Below are positions 33,996-48,908 of a DNA stretch of 64,000 bases, piece by piece. The first letter of the stretch is position 1. Every line of letters begins with the position of its first letter. The stretch lies in NCBI GenBank assembly GCA_910890315.1, contig CAJVGD010000046.1, positions 434,001-498,000 on the forward strand. The letters run 5' to 3'. Origin of the DNA: Serendipita indica DSM 11827 (taxonomy: Eukaryota; Basidiomycota; Agaricomycetes; Sebacinales; Serendipitaceae). The notes beneath the pieces are model-generated. The model was not told the origin of the DNA. It was given only the letters and a program-made list of their open reading frames with translations, and made no database searches. The position numbers and the translations under genes are program-made.

Positions 33996-34176
33996 CGATC
34001 TGCAAGTCATCTACGCCGTATCCTATCCGGAGTATCGATACAGAAATGTTCTAGGTAGAGGGAAACATTGGAACGCGAGTGGTATGTCGAGTGAAACATA
34101 TCGGTATGAGTGTGTAGGACGTGAGCAGAAACAACAAAACGCCTCCGTGAGATAAAACAAGGGCAATAGGAACTTG

Positions 34177-37100
34177 TCATCGGAATCCAACATCCAGAAT
34201 GGAAATACATCCTGCAAACACCATTTCAACCACGCTCTTCCCGATGGGCGTGAGCGGTTGCTGTCGCGCCTCGAGCTCTTCTTCGAGTGCGGCGCTGTCC
34301 CTGGTCATGGCACCGAATGCAATCTTCTGCTCATCAGCAACACCGCCTTTGTTCTTGCGCAGCCCAAGCTTGTCCAAACCCTCAGTGACGAGTTCGACTC
34401 CCGACTCTGCACCATGGCACACTGCAATAACGGCAGAAAAGTTTTCGCCAAGAGCATGGTAGGAAGGGTTCCCCAGCAGGGCATCCGAGAGCGATCCATG
34501 AACGGCAAGGCCAAACCTAGGGAGCTTGATGCCACACTCGCGTACGTCGCTGTAGCTGAGCATTCGCGCAACGACGCGGAAAGCACACTTTTTAGGTTTC
34601 TTCGGAGGTTGTGGCGGACCTGGGACATCTTCTTCCGTCAAAGACGACATTGGATAATCGGAAGCGGCAAGAGACTTCTTTCTGTTGCCACGATCCCGGT
34701 CGCCTCTCGTTCGCTTCTTGCTCGATATGGACGCTCGTGACTGCTCGGTTGGCCGTGAATTGTCGAAAGGAACATAGTATACGAGCAAGTAGGTGCGCTC
34801 CGTCATCGGGACGTGATGCTTTGAGACACTTTCCACTGTACCACCTTCTGATATCCACAAGGGCATTAACATCATCATTGCATCGCGAGGAATGCTATCG
34901 ATGATCGGTGATCGAACTTTTGGTTTTTGCGCCTTTTGTGATGGTGAACCAGGGGGTCTCGATTTGGGGGTGGGAATGAGTCCAACGGCTCTGAACGAGT
35001 CGTTGAGATTGGCCATGATTCGTTCCTCCTCTTGCTTGACCGATTGTGGAGCCATGAGAAGCCACGGGGGAGAAAAGGTAGAGTCGGATGTGGCAGGAAC
35101 GGGAGGATGGTGGGAGTGGGAGTAGCGAGGCGCAGTTCCTACTGCTCTGCCTGTCCCAAAAGCACGTCTGAACCATTCGAATCGGGTGGTGGATGCTCGG
35201 TGGAGGGCTTGAGAAGCAATTAGCTTGGAATCAACCGCATCAAATGCCACAGCATGCGGGGTGATACGAGGTGCCGGCGTATACGTCGATACGGTCCCAT
35301 TGGATCCATCCGGGGGTACATATCCATTCAGCTCCGACTTTGGTATCTCGGTTGGCGCGAAGGATGAAGGACCAGCTCGCGGCGGCTGGCGAAGCAATTC
35401 TTGGGAAGCTTTACGAGGTACAACGCGGTCCGGGGTGACTGACGAGCGCTTCATCTGTAATTGGTTAGGTGCAACTGCGTCATGACCACGATAACGAGCA
35501 CGAGGCGTATCATTGTCATCTTCGACGAGCGGATCCATTTGGAGCTTCTGAACCTCTGGATCGTCTTCGTAAGGTTCGTGCGGTTTAGGAGGCCTATTGT
35601 TGGATTTGTACTCCGGGGCGTTGGCAAAGCTGTACTGAATAGCCTTGCTAGACAAAAGCATGGCATGTGAAGCCAATATCTTCTGTCCTTTCACTTGGTA
35701 TCCTTGGAAGATAGAAAAGGCATGACATCGAGAGTGTTTGTGAATGAGATAGGTCGGTCCTCGTTGACCTCTGCCTTCACCAGAAACGGCGTAGAGTACA
35801 GAAGGGCGCTTGTGCTCCCCTGAAGCTGAACAATTTGGTCAGATTACCTACCAAGACATATGGAATTGTTACGTACTCGTCCGTCCTGGCCACATTCCAT
35901 ACTGACCAACGTTCTGACAATTCCACATGATCAACTCTGGCTGTTCCTTTTCGGGTGGTTTATCATCTGGTGCAGAATTGTCCCCGACCGGCGGGTCGGA
36001 AAGGCTCCGCGGTGCATGCACCAATCGGACGGGCTTCTTTACTGTTTGGATCTTCTTGAATGTCCAGGCGTAGCGATTTCGGTTATACACGGGGTCGAGT
36101 TGCTCAATCATTTTCATGAACGGGTCTTCGATACTGCTTCGTGGCGATATGTTCCCAGGGATGTGAAAGGCGGTCCCCCATTCGTGGTCGAGAATGGCCT
36201 GAAAGTCGGCGGATTCCATCACGCCACCGGCCGCGGGGGACGATTCACGAGCACCTTCAGCGTTTTCTGGAGACGGGGCGTTCAAGGCCTCTGAGCCCAG
36301 CCTTGGGGATCCGTCCGCGTCATCTTTGGGCTCAGAATCAAAGTGGTGAGCCGCGTCTCCGTATGGATAGACGGCTGCCTCGAGTCGCGAACGCAGGTCT
36401 TGTTGCGGTAGTTGCAAGAAGGGTGAATCCGGTTTGAGGTTGCGTATAGGACTGTAGGGCAGTGCGGGAAGTTCCTTGGGTTCCAGCCGAGCAGGAAGAG
36501 AGACCGTCTGTTGCATCGGCTCCTCCGGCACACCAATAATCGACATTGAATCGCTGCCATAAGAGGCCTTTGTTACAGTCGACCGACGTCGGTCAGCACC
36601 CGGTGGCAGATTTATTGGCAGACTGGGTCGTCGGGAGCCGTCGTCGAGGGCCCTGAGCTTTGCGCGCTCAGATCGTATCTGCTCGTCTTCGTCCACCTCT
36701 TCCGCAGACATTTCCGTCTCATCTGCCGACTGCGAGCCAGACCGCGGACGTGAGGGGCCAGGTGCACTTGTGGATCCAAACGTCGCACTAACTGCGGATC
36801 TCGGTGCAGATGTCGATGGAGGTGCTCCAAATGTAAATGTGGAGAGTTGCTCGTATATACGTGGGTCATAGTTAGGCAGCGTCGCCGGTTGCTGCAGCTG
36901 TCCACCCGGCGGATGCTCGACAGGACGAAAACTGACAACTGGAAGGGATCCTCGGCGTTCTTGATACGAACTAGCGTCTGATTTTCGCTGGACATCGATC
37001 CTTCGCCGCCTAGGCGTATTTGAGCTCCTCCGGGATGAAACTCTGGAAACGAGGGCGGGCGTGGATCAGCAAAAGGTATGATTGATCCTGATAAATTTCT

Positions 37101-37232
37101 ACGAGCTTACTGAGATGAGAAAGACGCTCTTTTCGTCGGATCCCAAGCGCCGGATGGGTGAGGAGACGGTGGCCTGAAGAGTGCGACTGGAGATGCCCTT
37201 GCGATTGGTTGTTCTGGACCATCGAGCTCCAT
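34177..37232 (-). CDS. Large disordered protein of unknown function
   Basis: Not recognised. Three exons join cleanly to about 950 residues: 37232 to about 37118 (MELDGPEQPIARASP...), a long exon from about 37047 to 35875 (VSSRRSSNTPRRRRIDV... to GQYGMWPGRT) and a last exon from about 35824 to the stop at 34177, which begins SGEHKRPSVLYAVSGEGRGQ. The N-terminal 250 residues are Ser/Pro/Arg-rich and disordered. A central part (DHEWGTAFHIPGNISP, FMKMIEQLDPVYNRNRYAW, LIHKHSRCHAFSIFQGYQVK) looks folded, and a C-terminal part holds TYLLVYYVPFD, a basic patch KKRTRGDRDRGNRKK and CAFRVVARMLSYSD. There is no signal peptide or clear membrane span. The basic patches suggest a nuclear protein; this is inference. 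Confidence 0.7.
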
Positions 37233-37490
37233 TAGAGTGTTATCGACCCGCCAAACGCTGGCGGGCACGGCGAGAGCGAGAAACAGCTGGTTGTAGTCAC
37301 AGCGCAGACTTATGGCAGCCCAAATAGGTCAACTCTTGTTCACATCGCAAACAGTTAAATCATCACTCTGAAATCGGATTCCACAAGATAATAGTCTCTG
37401 TTTTATACCAACAAACTTGTGTCGCCCACGCGAGCCAAGGCCACGAGGGTGATCGGATTCCGCCGTGTCACAGCTATGGCGCCCCGACGG

Positions 37491-39442
37491 TCAGAACATG
37501 CCCATCGCGCCCGCATACGCCATGGGTCTCATCGGAGGATGAGGAACTGCCTCGTACGTCTGGGAGATAATTAGGAGGCGTGAACAGCTGGCCGGAGAGG
37601 ACGCACCGTGTATTCTCGAGTACCATGAGCATCAATCCGCACAAACGCCCCCTTGTTCCCAGTCTGATCCACATAGTTTGGTGCACTGAAGACGGTCGTA
37701 CATAATCCGTCGTGCTCAATGGCATAACCGCCTTGGGACGAATTTGTTCAGTAGAGGGCGCCATAAATAGCGATGATATACCTTGCCGTACTTCATGGCT
37801 TCTCAGAACGCCCGTGATTCCGTTAAGCTTGCACCAGTTCTTTGTGACATCAGGTCCGAAGCCAATCCCCACACCTAGCCAACTGTCAGTGGTCGCGTCC
37901 ACTGAATCGGCCACTGAATGCACTAACCGCGTTTGCTTGGCCCCCGACCGGGTGTCTCCTGTGGATCAGTCCATAATAACTCACACATCAGTCCTTCATT
38001 CCCTGGCTGTTTTCCGATTCGTGGAATCGCCCGGATGTCATCCAATGTGATGTTGTCCTTGCTGAATAGTCCCCCATGAGTCACAAAGTACCTCATTCGG
38101 CCTTCTTTGGACAGGATCGGCGCTTGACCTTTGCCAACAGCACCAGCCAATGCTTTCGGAGAAGGCGGCAAGGCGGGTGAAACGAGCGTTGCCAGCGGTA
38201 GCGCCGTAAAGACGTGTGCAAATAGTTTATACGCAAGCTCTCCGTGCTTGTGCTTTACCTCTCCTTCGAAACCGTAGACCTAGCATCAATCAGTCATAGA
38301 GCTCGTCAAGTTTCAGAGGTACTCACCTTGTTCATATCGTTCGTTTCATGATTCCCTCGGTTGAGCAGTACAGTATTTGGGAAGAGCCATTTCCAAGCCA
38401 TAACTGTCAAGGCCACTTCGACCGACCAAGACCCTCGATCGACAAAGTCTCCATTGAATAAGAGACAGTGTGTCTTAGAGGGCTTGCCAGTGAGAGATAG
38501 TAGATGAAGAAGATCGTAGTATTGGCCTAGATGTGTTTATGACTCGTCCAGATTGCAGAATAGCGCACCTACCATGCGTGTCGCCAATCACATCGCACGT
38601 CATTCCCTCTTCCAGCACGATTTCGTTCAAGCTTTCCTCTTGTAAACAAGCATCCCAGCAGCCGAGCACTATTTCATAGACAACCTATGTGCCATCAGTA
38701 AATCACCAAGCAATAGTCACTCTCCCTCACTCGTTTTGCAAGAGTTTTTCCAGCTTTGAACCATTCTTCCATCTTTGTGATAAACTCTTCATTGATACCA
38801 TACTTCTTCCCCTTTGCAGCCGCTTCCTCTGACGCCGGAGGGAGCCGCGGACCAGCATACGAACTTTCAATATCGAGTCCTGAGCGAATTGCCTCCATAA
38901 CGCGCTCAACGGCTGTCTCTTCTTCATCCTGCTCGATGGCCTTTTCGAATTCTATCCGTCGTTGCAGCTTTTGAGTCGCTTCCAGCTGCTTCTTTGCAAC
39001 GGCATTCTGCGGGTCTAGTGCCAACGTCTTCTTAAAGTCGGCAATTGCTTGAGGGTTCTTTAGAATAGATAGATAGCAAAGTGCTCTGCGATAATATGCC
39101 TTGACATAGCGTGGATCCCGCTCTATTGCCTTGGTACAGTCGTCCAGCGCGTATCCAAACTCTTCCTGCGTTTCGATCAGTTATAAACCACGGAATAAAC
39201 AACGAAATCTCACCAAATTCATCCGTGCAAATGCCCTATTACACCATATGGTGGCGTCCTGGTCATTTTTCTCGAGAGCCTCACCATAGAGCTTAGCAGC
39301 TGCTATAAAATCCTTATCTGTCGAGTATTCGATCAATCATCGGCCACAGTCGGGGTGTCTGTTACAAACTCTTAAAGGCCTCATTGGCCTTTGCCTTGAT
39401 GGCTGCCGCTGCGGCCTTGTTTTCCTCTGAAACTGTCGACAT
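37491..39442 (-). CDS. PPT1: Serine/threonine protein phosphatase 5 (PPT1)
   Basis: PP5-type phosphatase that binds Hsp90 through TPRs. The start at 39442 gives [20 protein letters not shown] and three TPRs: [40 protein letters not shown] and [21 protein letters not shown] linker helix ([12 protein letters not shown]) leads to the catalytic domain with the metallophosphatase signatures [47 protein letters not shown], then [47 protein letters not shown] and [16 protein letters not shown]. The end [10 protein letters not shown] matches the autoinhibitory C-terminus of the family. All metal ligands are visible. About eight introns fit. It shares a 98-bp divergent gap with YAE1. Confidence 0.94.
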
Positions 39443-39540
39443 TGTTGTTTGTGTTTCCTCACCGTTCCCACGTGCGACTGATTAACGATCAGCGTCGTGG
39501 GCGAAGCCAAAAGTGGCAAAGCAACTCTTTGCCCCCTGCC
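39443..39540. promoter_or_regulatory. Short bidirectional promoter, PPT1 / YAE1
   Basis: 98 bp between the two divergent ATGs (39442 minus, 39541 plus). GC-rich and without a TATA box. Both genes act in protein quality or translation, so shared expression is plausible. Confidence 0.45.
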
Positions 39541-40136
39541 ATGTCCACATTACAAAGTATAAGCTCTCAAACCGACGATGTATGGGGAAGCACAGACTAT
39601 AATGCCGTAGACAAATCCTGGGACAAGATGCAAGAAGAGTTTTCAAACGTATGCCGCCACTCAATATCCAGAGCTACATTCTCAAACCATTCAAGGCTGG
39701 ATATCGAGAAGGAATCACATTCGGAAAGGAATCCGCGCTTCAAGAAGGGTTTGATACCGGATTCGCGCAGACAGGTGCCCCAATAGGACGTCAGCTAGGC
39801 GTCCTCAGGGGTCTCGTTGCGGCTCTCAAGGTAGCGACGCAGAAATCAATAATGTTCCAAGGATCAGACGAGGTCTCAGTATCCGTGGAAGACTTGCAAC
39901 AGCGTTTGAATAGATTAGGTCTAAAGGATCTCGCTCCTCGAGACATGCAGGCCGAAGCCCATGCGCGGGAACACAGAGATATTGAAGCAGAGGGAACCGA
40001 TGATGCGCTCGCGAGCGCGTTCATGTCGTTGGACACGAAGGAAAGCCTGGATGGCAAGGAAGAGCTGCTGGCCGTAGAAAGGGAAGTTCACCAACTTTTG
40101 GACAAACTAGGACTGCAAGTTTCGTGGCCTCTCTGA
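39541..40136 (+). CDS. YAE1: Protein YAE1 (deca-GX3 motif, ABCE1 cluster-loading factor)
   Basis: With LTO1 it forms the adaptor that brings the ribosome-recycling factor ABCE1/Rli1 to the cytosolic Fe-S assembly machinery. Two exons (39541-39648 and 39696-40136) encode 182 residues. The N-terminus MSTLQSISSQTDDVWGSTDY and DKSWDKMQEEFSN is followed by the deca-GX3 region AGYREGITFGKESALQEGFD and TGFAQTGAPIGRQLGVLRGL with Gly every fourth residue. The C-terminal half is helical and acidic. Length and motif order fit the family. Confidence 0.88.
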
Positions 40137-40258
40137 GCATAGGTTCATCGCACCTGGTGGTATGTTGCATCAAAGGATGTTCAAAAATACAGGCGGGAAT
40201 CGCCCAGTAGGAAACTGAGACATTTGTATGCATCTACGGGTTCATTTTCGCAGCTACT

Positions 40259-42544
<2,286 letters not shown>

Positions 42545-42779
42545 TTGGATGTCTGAGTGGGAAAAGGGGGGCAAAAGAGCTGGGGATACATCTTACGTGT
42601 CCTAAAGCATTATATACAGCCGACTCTGTGGTATTAGCAATCGCCCGACTAGCAGATTGCGTGATTGAGGGAGCGCGCGTCGGGACATCGATGATTATCG
42701 GAAACGAGCCGACGAACAATTCCCATATCAGTCCATCAAGCTAATACGAGCGCAAAACGAATTCCAGCGACTAGGTACA
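42545..42779. promoter_or_regulatory. MET3 promoter region
   Basis: 235 bp between the stop of the PPxY membrane protein and the MET3 start, both on the minus strand. It should contain the sulfur-regulated MET3 promoter. I did not find a perfect CACGTG (Cbf1-type) site. Confidence 0.35.
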
Positions 42780-44747
42780 TCAGTCTCCGAGCAACACAAG
42801 ACCCGTCTCTCCTTCGCCCACCGTGTTGACAAATACATCGCTTCTGGGGCGGTCGGGCAGAGAAAATCGGCCCCAAGAGACCTTTCCTTCGATCCCATTG
42901 ATCTGCGAGGGTAGCGTGTGCTTCTCCACATACCGAATGCCACCTTCGTCGTCGGTAGCCTCCTCGCTCTCCACAGAAACAGGTGTAGAGGAACCCGGTG
43001 CTCGTACTAAAAATCGGCCCTCGTAGCCAGTATCCAGTGTCACCACACTATGTGTCCGGCCGAGGGAAAGGGTATCTTCGTTCGTCACATTGATGTATAA
43101 TGACGAACCTTGCTTGGGAGCTGCGTGCTTAACCTCTAGCGTGATTGCCGCGTCCTTGTTTGCCACGGAAATATCATATCGACCGACCTCGCCATTACGT
43201 TGCCACGGTCTATCCGTTGCTCGTTCGCATAATACCATCTTGGCATCAATGGAACTAAGAATCCGCAGTTAGCTGGTACATGGCTGGAGAAAGACAGTGC
43301 ATACGCTTGCGACGAGCTTAATCGTGCCCAGGCCGGGTAGAAGTCTTGGCCGTCATTGCAAAGGTCTGCAGTGATCGAGATAGGCCTAAGACGTTAAATA
43401 CGCAATTGCTAGCCACCATGACGCCACTCACTTGGAGGTCGTCTCGATCCCCAGCCTTCTCGTGGTCGAGATGTATCCGTCAACAGAGCCACCGACGTTA
43501 GTCACGAAGAGCGAATCTGCATAGACGCGTTGGAAGGATATATCGCCCTCTTGCCCATACAAGCTCATGAACCGGAAGCGAGATACGCCACTGTCATCAA
43601 AGGAGTGGGCAAACCGAGGTAGTTCGGTGACGAGTCCAGGCAAAATTGGCTGCTGAGAGGATAGAGAAAGAGCAATATCAAATTCGGCTGTATTTGTGAG
43701 ATTTCCCAAAGACTACCGAGTGTCAGACAAAACCACACTAGCTGCGAGGTGCTTGCCTTTACGTCGAGTATAGAGCTGCCGTCAAATCCACGGTCTACGC
43801 AGATTCGAATCTTCTTCAGTTCTTCTTGTGAGAGCTTGCTGGCCGTGACGTGGACGGAAGCTTGCCCAAGTTCCAGTTGATCCACAAAGCTAACTCTTAG
43901 GTGACCCTTTGCCTTGCTGAGCGAAGAGCGCATAAAGATGGGTTTGCTAAAGTACGAAAGGGGGAATGTCGAACTGATATCGGGGAAGTATGAGCAAATC
44001 GCCTATATGTAACACTTTAGAACACACTTACATGAATGCGGGGATAGCTTGTTCGCCATCGCTTATCTCAGTCGACGTCCAATCGGCGCAAATTGGCTGG
44101 GCTTCGGGGTCCGGAGGAGGAAACTCGGGACGACCGTGACCTTCGCCTTCCGGAAACCGGTGAGGTTCTCCGCGATCACCTCCCGGTCGTCGTTCACCTC
44201 CACCACCCCCGCGAGGAGGAGGCCAATGGTCAGGGCCTCCCCGGTGGTCATCAGGACCCTTCCCTGGGTATTCTCTCCATGGTGGGGTATGATTTGGATG
44301 ATCAGACGTTGGCTGTGGTGAACCCGAGGTGGTCGTCGATTCCGAAGGCTACCATTCAATTGTCAGATGTGCTGCGCAGCCAGAAATATGTGACCGCTGG
44401 CGCACCTCTGTAGCAGATCTGGAGGAAAGAGTGAGTTTGAGAGTGATTATTGTTGCAGTAGGAATAGCAAAGAGCAGGAACGCCACGCCCAGCGCGAGGC
44501 AGAATCGTCTGCGAGCGCGTTGGCCACCATACGACTCCTCCTCCGATTTGAGTCTTTGTTGAAACACTCTCACATCACTGTAAGATGGTGGTGGGTCCTG
44601 TCTAATTAGCGGGACCACTTCTCCGCTCTCACTATCTGTGGTTGCAAGTTCAGTGAGGTCGTCCTCGCTGATGCGATTAACAGGGGGTCCTGGATGAATC
44701 GCAAGCTTTGCATTTGGATCGTCTGCTTCCTCTAGGAGAAGCACCAT
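42780..44747 (-). CDS. Type II membrane protein with PPxY motif, unknown function
   Basis: Not assigned to a family. The start at 44747 (MVLLLEEADDPN) is preferred; an upstream in-frame Met at 44816 would leave only 32 bp to the divergent dehydratase. The cytosolic N-terminus has QDPPPSYSDV, a PPxY motif that can bind Rsp5/NEDD4 ubiquitin ligases. One transmembrane helix follows (FCLALGVAFLLFAIPTATII). Then comes an extracytoplasmic Pro/Gly/His-rich stretch (PPPRGGGGGERRPGGD) and a large beta-rich domain with SDGEQAIPAFM, RVSFVDQLELGQASVHVTAS, RICVDRGFDGSSILDVK, FNT-like repeats of AEFDIALSLSSQQP, YISTTRRLGIETTSK and sequon NVTNEDTLSLG. The end VGEGETGLVLLGD stops at 42780. Six short introns fit. 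Confidence 0.72.
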
Positions 44748-44848
44748 AGTTAAGTCAAACGAATGGTTGAGTTGGTAAGGATCAAAAGTGGGGTCAGAAA
44801 GGCGGCCGGCACCCATTCGAACTTGGACTCTTCCTCGTTCAAGAGTAA

Positions 44849-46761
44849 ATGTTCAGACGCACCGTCGCCTCCTTGAGCAGGCCTATTGCATCAAAAACAC
44901 GTTTCCAACCACTCTCCATCTCTCTTAGAACTCCTGGGCTTCAGGCGCGAACCATGAGCGCACATGGCTTTGGCGAGTCCACCGTTCGACCGGAACCAGA
45001 TAAGGTCCTGCAAGACATTGCGGACTACGTCCATGACTACAAGGTCACTTCTGATCTTGCTTGGGACACTGCAAGACTCTGCCTTATCGATACCATTGGA
45101 TGCGGTTTAGAGGGTCTTCGTTTCCCTGAATGCAAGCGCCTTTTGGGACCTGTTGTTGAGGGAACTATTGTTCCAAACGGTATGCGTATCTTCAAAGCCC
45201 GCGTTTTTTTCTGAGCCATTCTTTAGGTACAAAGGTTCCTGGGACCAACTTCCAGCTCGACCCCATTCGAGGAGCGTTCAACATTGGTACCATGATCCGA
45301 TGGCTCGACTACAACGACTGCTGGCTTGCCGCAGAATGTAAGTTCCGTCTCGACCCACCGGATCCCGGGCTTCATGTGATATCGCGTGACGTTCATCCCC
45401 AACTAACTCAACTCTATAGGGGGCCATCCGTCGGATAACCTTGGTGCCATTCTCGCCGTCGCCGACCATTTGACGCGCCAAGGTCAAAAATTCACCGTCA
45501 AGGACATTCTGGAGGGTATGATCAAGGCCCATGAGATTCAGGGCTGTCTGGCACTCTTAAACAGCTTCAATCGCGTCGGTCTTGACCACGTTGTGCTTGT
45601 CAAGGTTGCAAGCACGGCCGTGGTCAGCAAAATGCTGTAAGTTGAGTCTTTTTTCACATGGTCGCGTCTCAGCATTCAAAGGGGTCTTTCGCGTGCCCAG
45701 ACCGTCGATGCGATCTCACAAGCGTGGGTCGATGGCCAATCTCTTCGTACCTACCGCCACGCGCCCAACACTGGCTCACGCAAGTCGTGGGCCGCCGGAG
45801 ATGCATGTTCTCGCGCAGTAAACCTTGCTCTTCTCGTCAAGAAGGGTGAGATTGGACTTCCTTCTGTCCTGACTGCCAAGACATGGGGCTTCTATGATGT
45901 ACTTTTCAAGGGCCGTCCATTCGAATTCCAGCGAGGATATGGCTCCTACATCATGGAGAATGTCCTCTTCAAGATTTCTTATCCAGCCGAGTTCCATGCT
46001 CAGACTGCCGTCGAAGCTGCTCATATTCTCTATGGCAAGCTGAAGGAGATGGGGAAGTCTGCCGCTGATATCAAGAGCGTGGTCATTCGCACTCAAGAGG
46101 CCGCTATTCGCATCATCGATAAACAAGGGCCACTTGACAACTTTGCCGATCGAGAGTGAGTTGGTTATCTCTGGAGAGACATGATTCTCATCATCCATAG
46201 CCATGCAATCAGTTACATGGTCGCTTATCCTCTTATTTTCGGTGAACTGACCTCCCAGAGCTAGTAAGTCAGCCTCAATGCACCGTCCTGGGACTAAAAC
46301 CTCGTCTAGCACCGACGCTGCAGCCGCTGATCCACGCATCGACGAGCTTAGGGCCAAGATTCGCTGTGTTGAGGAAAACAAGTATAGTGTCGAGTACCAC
46401 GACCCAGAAAAACGTTCGATCGGCAACGCAATCACGATCGAGCTCAACGATGGCACCAAACTCGAAGAGGTTGAGGTTGAATACCCGGTGGGACACAAGC
46501 GCAGGGTATATAGACAAGTTTGTTTCGGAATTCGCACTCATTGCCTTGTACAGCGTATCGAAGGTACTCCATTGCTCATGGCCAAATTCAAGCGCCATAT
46601 CGCACCTCACTTCGACTCTGCTCACCAGCAAAAGTACGAGCTGCATTCTCAATATGTAAATTCGACTGATCTCTGGCAGGATTCTGCAAACTGTGGAAAA
46701 TGCCAAGGCCTTGTCGGAAATGCCGGTCGACAAATTCACCGATCTCTTTATCAAGGCATAG
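44849..46761 (+). CDS. 2-methylcitrate dehydratase (MmgE/PrpD family), mitochondrial
   Basis: Dehydrates 2-methylcitrate in the methylcitrate cycle, which removes propionyl-CoA. The N-terminus ([20 protein letters not shown]) is Arg/Ser-rich without acids, a good mitochondrial presequence. The PrpD core reads [157 protein letters not shown] and [20 protein letters not shown]. It ends with the small domain ([20 protein letters not shown]) and [10 protein letters not shown], stop at 46761. About seven introns fit. No key region is missing. Confidence 0.94.
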
Positions 46762-46932
46762 AGCGTTTTATGTCAAACCGCTGGTCAATATCATACGGAA
46801 TATACATCAATTTGAAACGCGAAGTCGATACCCGAACGTCTTAGGCGAAAGAATCACTATGCATAGGCTCTACTTATAGGCAGGTTGTCCGAACAAAAGT
46901 CCTTACCCAAACAGTTGGGCACACATAACGGA

Positions 46933-48501
46933 TCAATTGGTTCCTTTGGGGACGAGCATCCTCCTGCGAGCATTAATATTCGACGACGGCTTTTTGTTCC
47001 TCCTGTTCTTCTTCTTAGGAGTCTTGTGAGCTTCCAGCCCTTGATCGTCACTGAGATCCATTCGTTGACTGCTTGTGCTCGTGGTTTCGGAGCGCTCAGT
47101 AATGGGTGTCAATGAGGACTTTCCACGTTCGAACAGAGCGGGGGACGACCGTCGTCTGAACGATGAAGTAGCCTCTGCTTGGGAGCATGCCTCGAGCGAT
47201 GGCGCGTGAGACGAGGCGGGCGTACCAGCGGCTGAGTAATTATCCAACTCGCTTTTGAACCGGGATTCTGGTAGTTCGACTGGTGTCAACTCTATGAACG
47301 GACTGTTTACCTGTAGATGTTTAGCGGAATGAGTGCATCTCCTATAGGACATACCATGTTCGTTCCCAGCGACGGCAGGAGAGTGGGATGAATGATAGTA
47401 GAAGGGGCTGGAACATAGCCTGTATGCCAGAGGTGTCTCGGGCCTATATTTACCATCTGTTGCTCCCGGTAAGCGATGGGAGCTACAGGAAGATACCCAG
47501 GGTCGAACAAAGGGTAAGCAACGGGAGGGTGAATGGGGTAGCCCTCCGATGGATAAGTGGGCCGTTCGGACAATGGTGTCTGTCCGAGGTGTGTGTAACT
47601 ATGAGAATGTGGAGCAAGGAAGACAGCTGGTGGCCCCGGTTCCAACCGAGGCAAAGGAGGGGGACCGAACTGGTTGGACCATTGACGCAGTTGCGAAATG
47701 TCGTTCCGTATCGATGCTAGTCTTTGTGTGGATATATTATTTACTGCTCCGAGATAGGGATGGAAAGGATTTAAAGTCATCACTGGCTCGGTTGGGCGAT
47801 GCTCCGAGGTATACGAAGAATTGAGGCCAGTTCTAAGTGATTCGGAGTCCACTGGAACAGAATAGGCTCGTGGGCGAGCAAGATCTCTGGGCATGAAGGG
47901 TGGCGCATGTGGATTTAGAGTGCTGGTAGAAGGAGCGGACTGGCGGCGCATGGCTGCCAAGTCGATAGGAGCCTCTAAATTACTTCCAGAGGGGCCCTGA
48001 GCCTCGCGAACTCTATACTTGCTGCGTCGTTGACTTCTTGAGCTTTGAGCGGGTTCGTGGTTTTGTGGTCGTGGTACCTTGGGAGGCGATTGCCAGTGGT
48101 TTGATGGCAGGTTTGAGAAATCTGGCAATGAATCGATGCCTTCTTCACATTCGGACATGGGCTCTGGTGGTTGAGATGACATGTGTATTGGCACCGGTCT
48201 CAAAAGAGGTGATACTGGCGCAGAGGACACTCTTAGTGAATCTATTCCTGAGCTTCAACCATGATTTAGATCTCTGATATATTGAAAAAATCCAACTTAC
48301 CTTTTTCTAGAAGAAGTAGGAGACCTGAACAAACCGAGACCTTGGCTCAGCTCATAGCTTGACTTGCAAAGGCAACTTACGGGGCCAACGATGGTGAAGG
48401 ATAACGCCACGAGTAGTATTCTGTAGGAAAATGAGTCCAAAGTGATTCTTGCGAGAAAATCTCATACCTCCGACACCTTTGACATTGGCGAGGTTGTCCA
48501 T
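46933..48501 (-). CDS. Ser/Pro-rich disordered protein, unknown function
   Basis: Not recognised. Splicing from an ATG at 48501 gives MDNLANVKGVG, EYYSWRYPSPSLAP, a 24-nt microexon (SPTSSRKR) and a long exon VSSAPVSPLLRPVPIHMSSQ through SLGTNM. A last exon begins VNSPFIELTPVELPESRF and ends ARRRMLVPKGTN at 46933. The protein, about 460 residues, is rich in Ser, Pro and Arg, with Tyr/Pro clusters (YPSEGYPIHPPVAYPLFDPG) and a C-terminal basic patch KKKNRRNKK that could be a nuclear localisation signal. No folded domain was seen. The 5' joins are by frame only and the start is provisional. Confidence 0.6.
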
Positions 48502-48908
48502 GATCCCCTTCAAGCGCGTAGGAGCAGAGAAATGTCTCCAGTAATTTGTACAGACTGGATCGATTCTTCTGATTCGTCAGAACATGGGCTTGCGTTGGCC
48601 CTGGAATCCGCCGGCCAAGGGTCCAAATTAGCGGACTGCTTCGATCCATCTTTGAGTCGGATAGGATATGAATGAGGACGTTGAATGCTCTGAGATGCCA
48701 CTATGTTGAAAGTCGTGTCTCTGTCCTCCGTTGAATCTCGGGTACGTTCTGGCAGCTCGACCGGGATCAAGTCTCCTACTCCTGATCTCAAAAGAGGGCC
48801 GTCTGTACTCGTATTTAAACGTTCAAACGAGTAGGACTGTTCATCGTGGGCAGTCGCCATACTCGAGACGATGGAGGCAGGAGCAACCCACTTTGGCCAC
48901 CAACTTCG
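48502..48908. promoter_or_regulatory. Divergent intergenic region, 407 bp
   Basis: Between the disordered protein (minus) and U2SURP (plus). Long open frames on the minus strand here are shadows of U2SURP and its upstream DNA. No TATA box or repeat stands out. Confidence 0.35.

Noticed and set aside
45776-46537. 253-codon minus-strand frame
   Set aside because: Antisense of the PrpD-family dehydratase, whose conserved motifs run through the same DNA on the plus strand.
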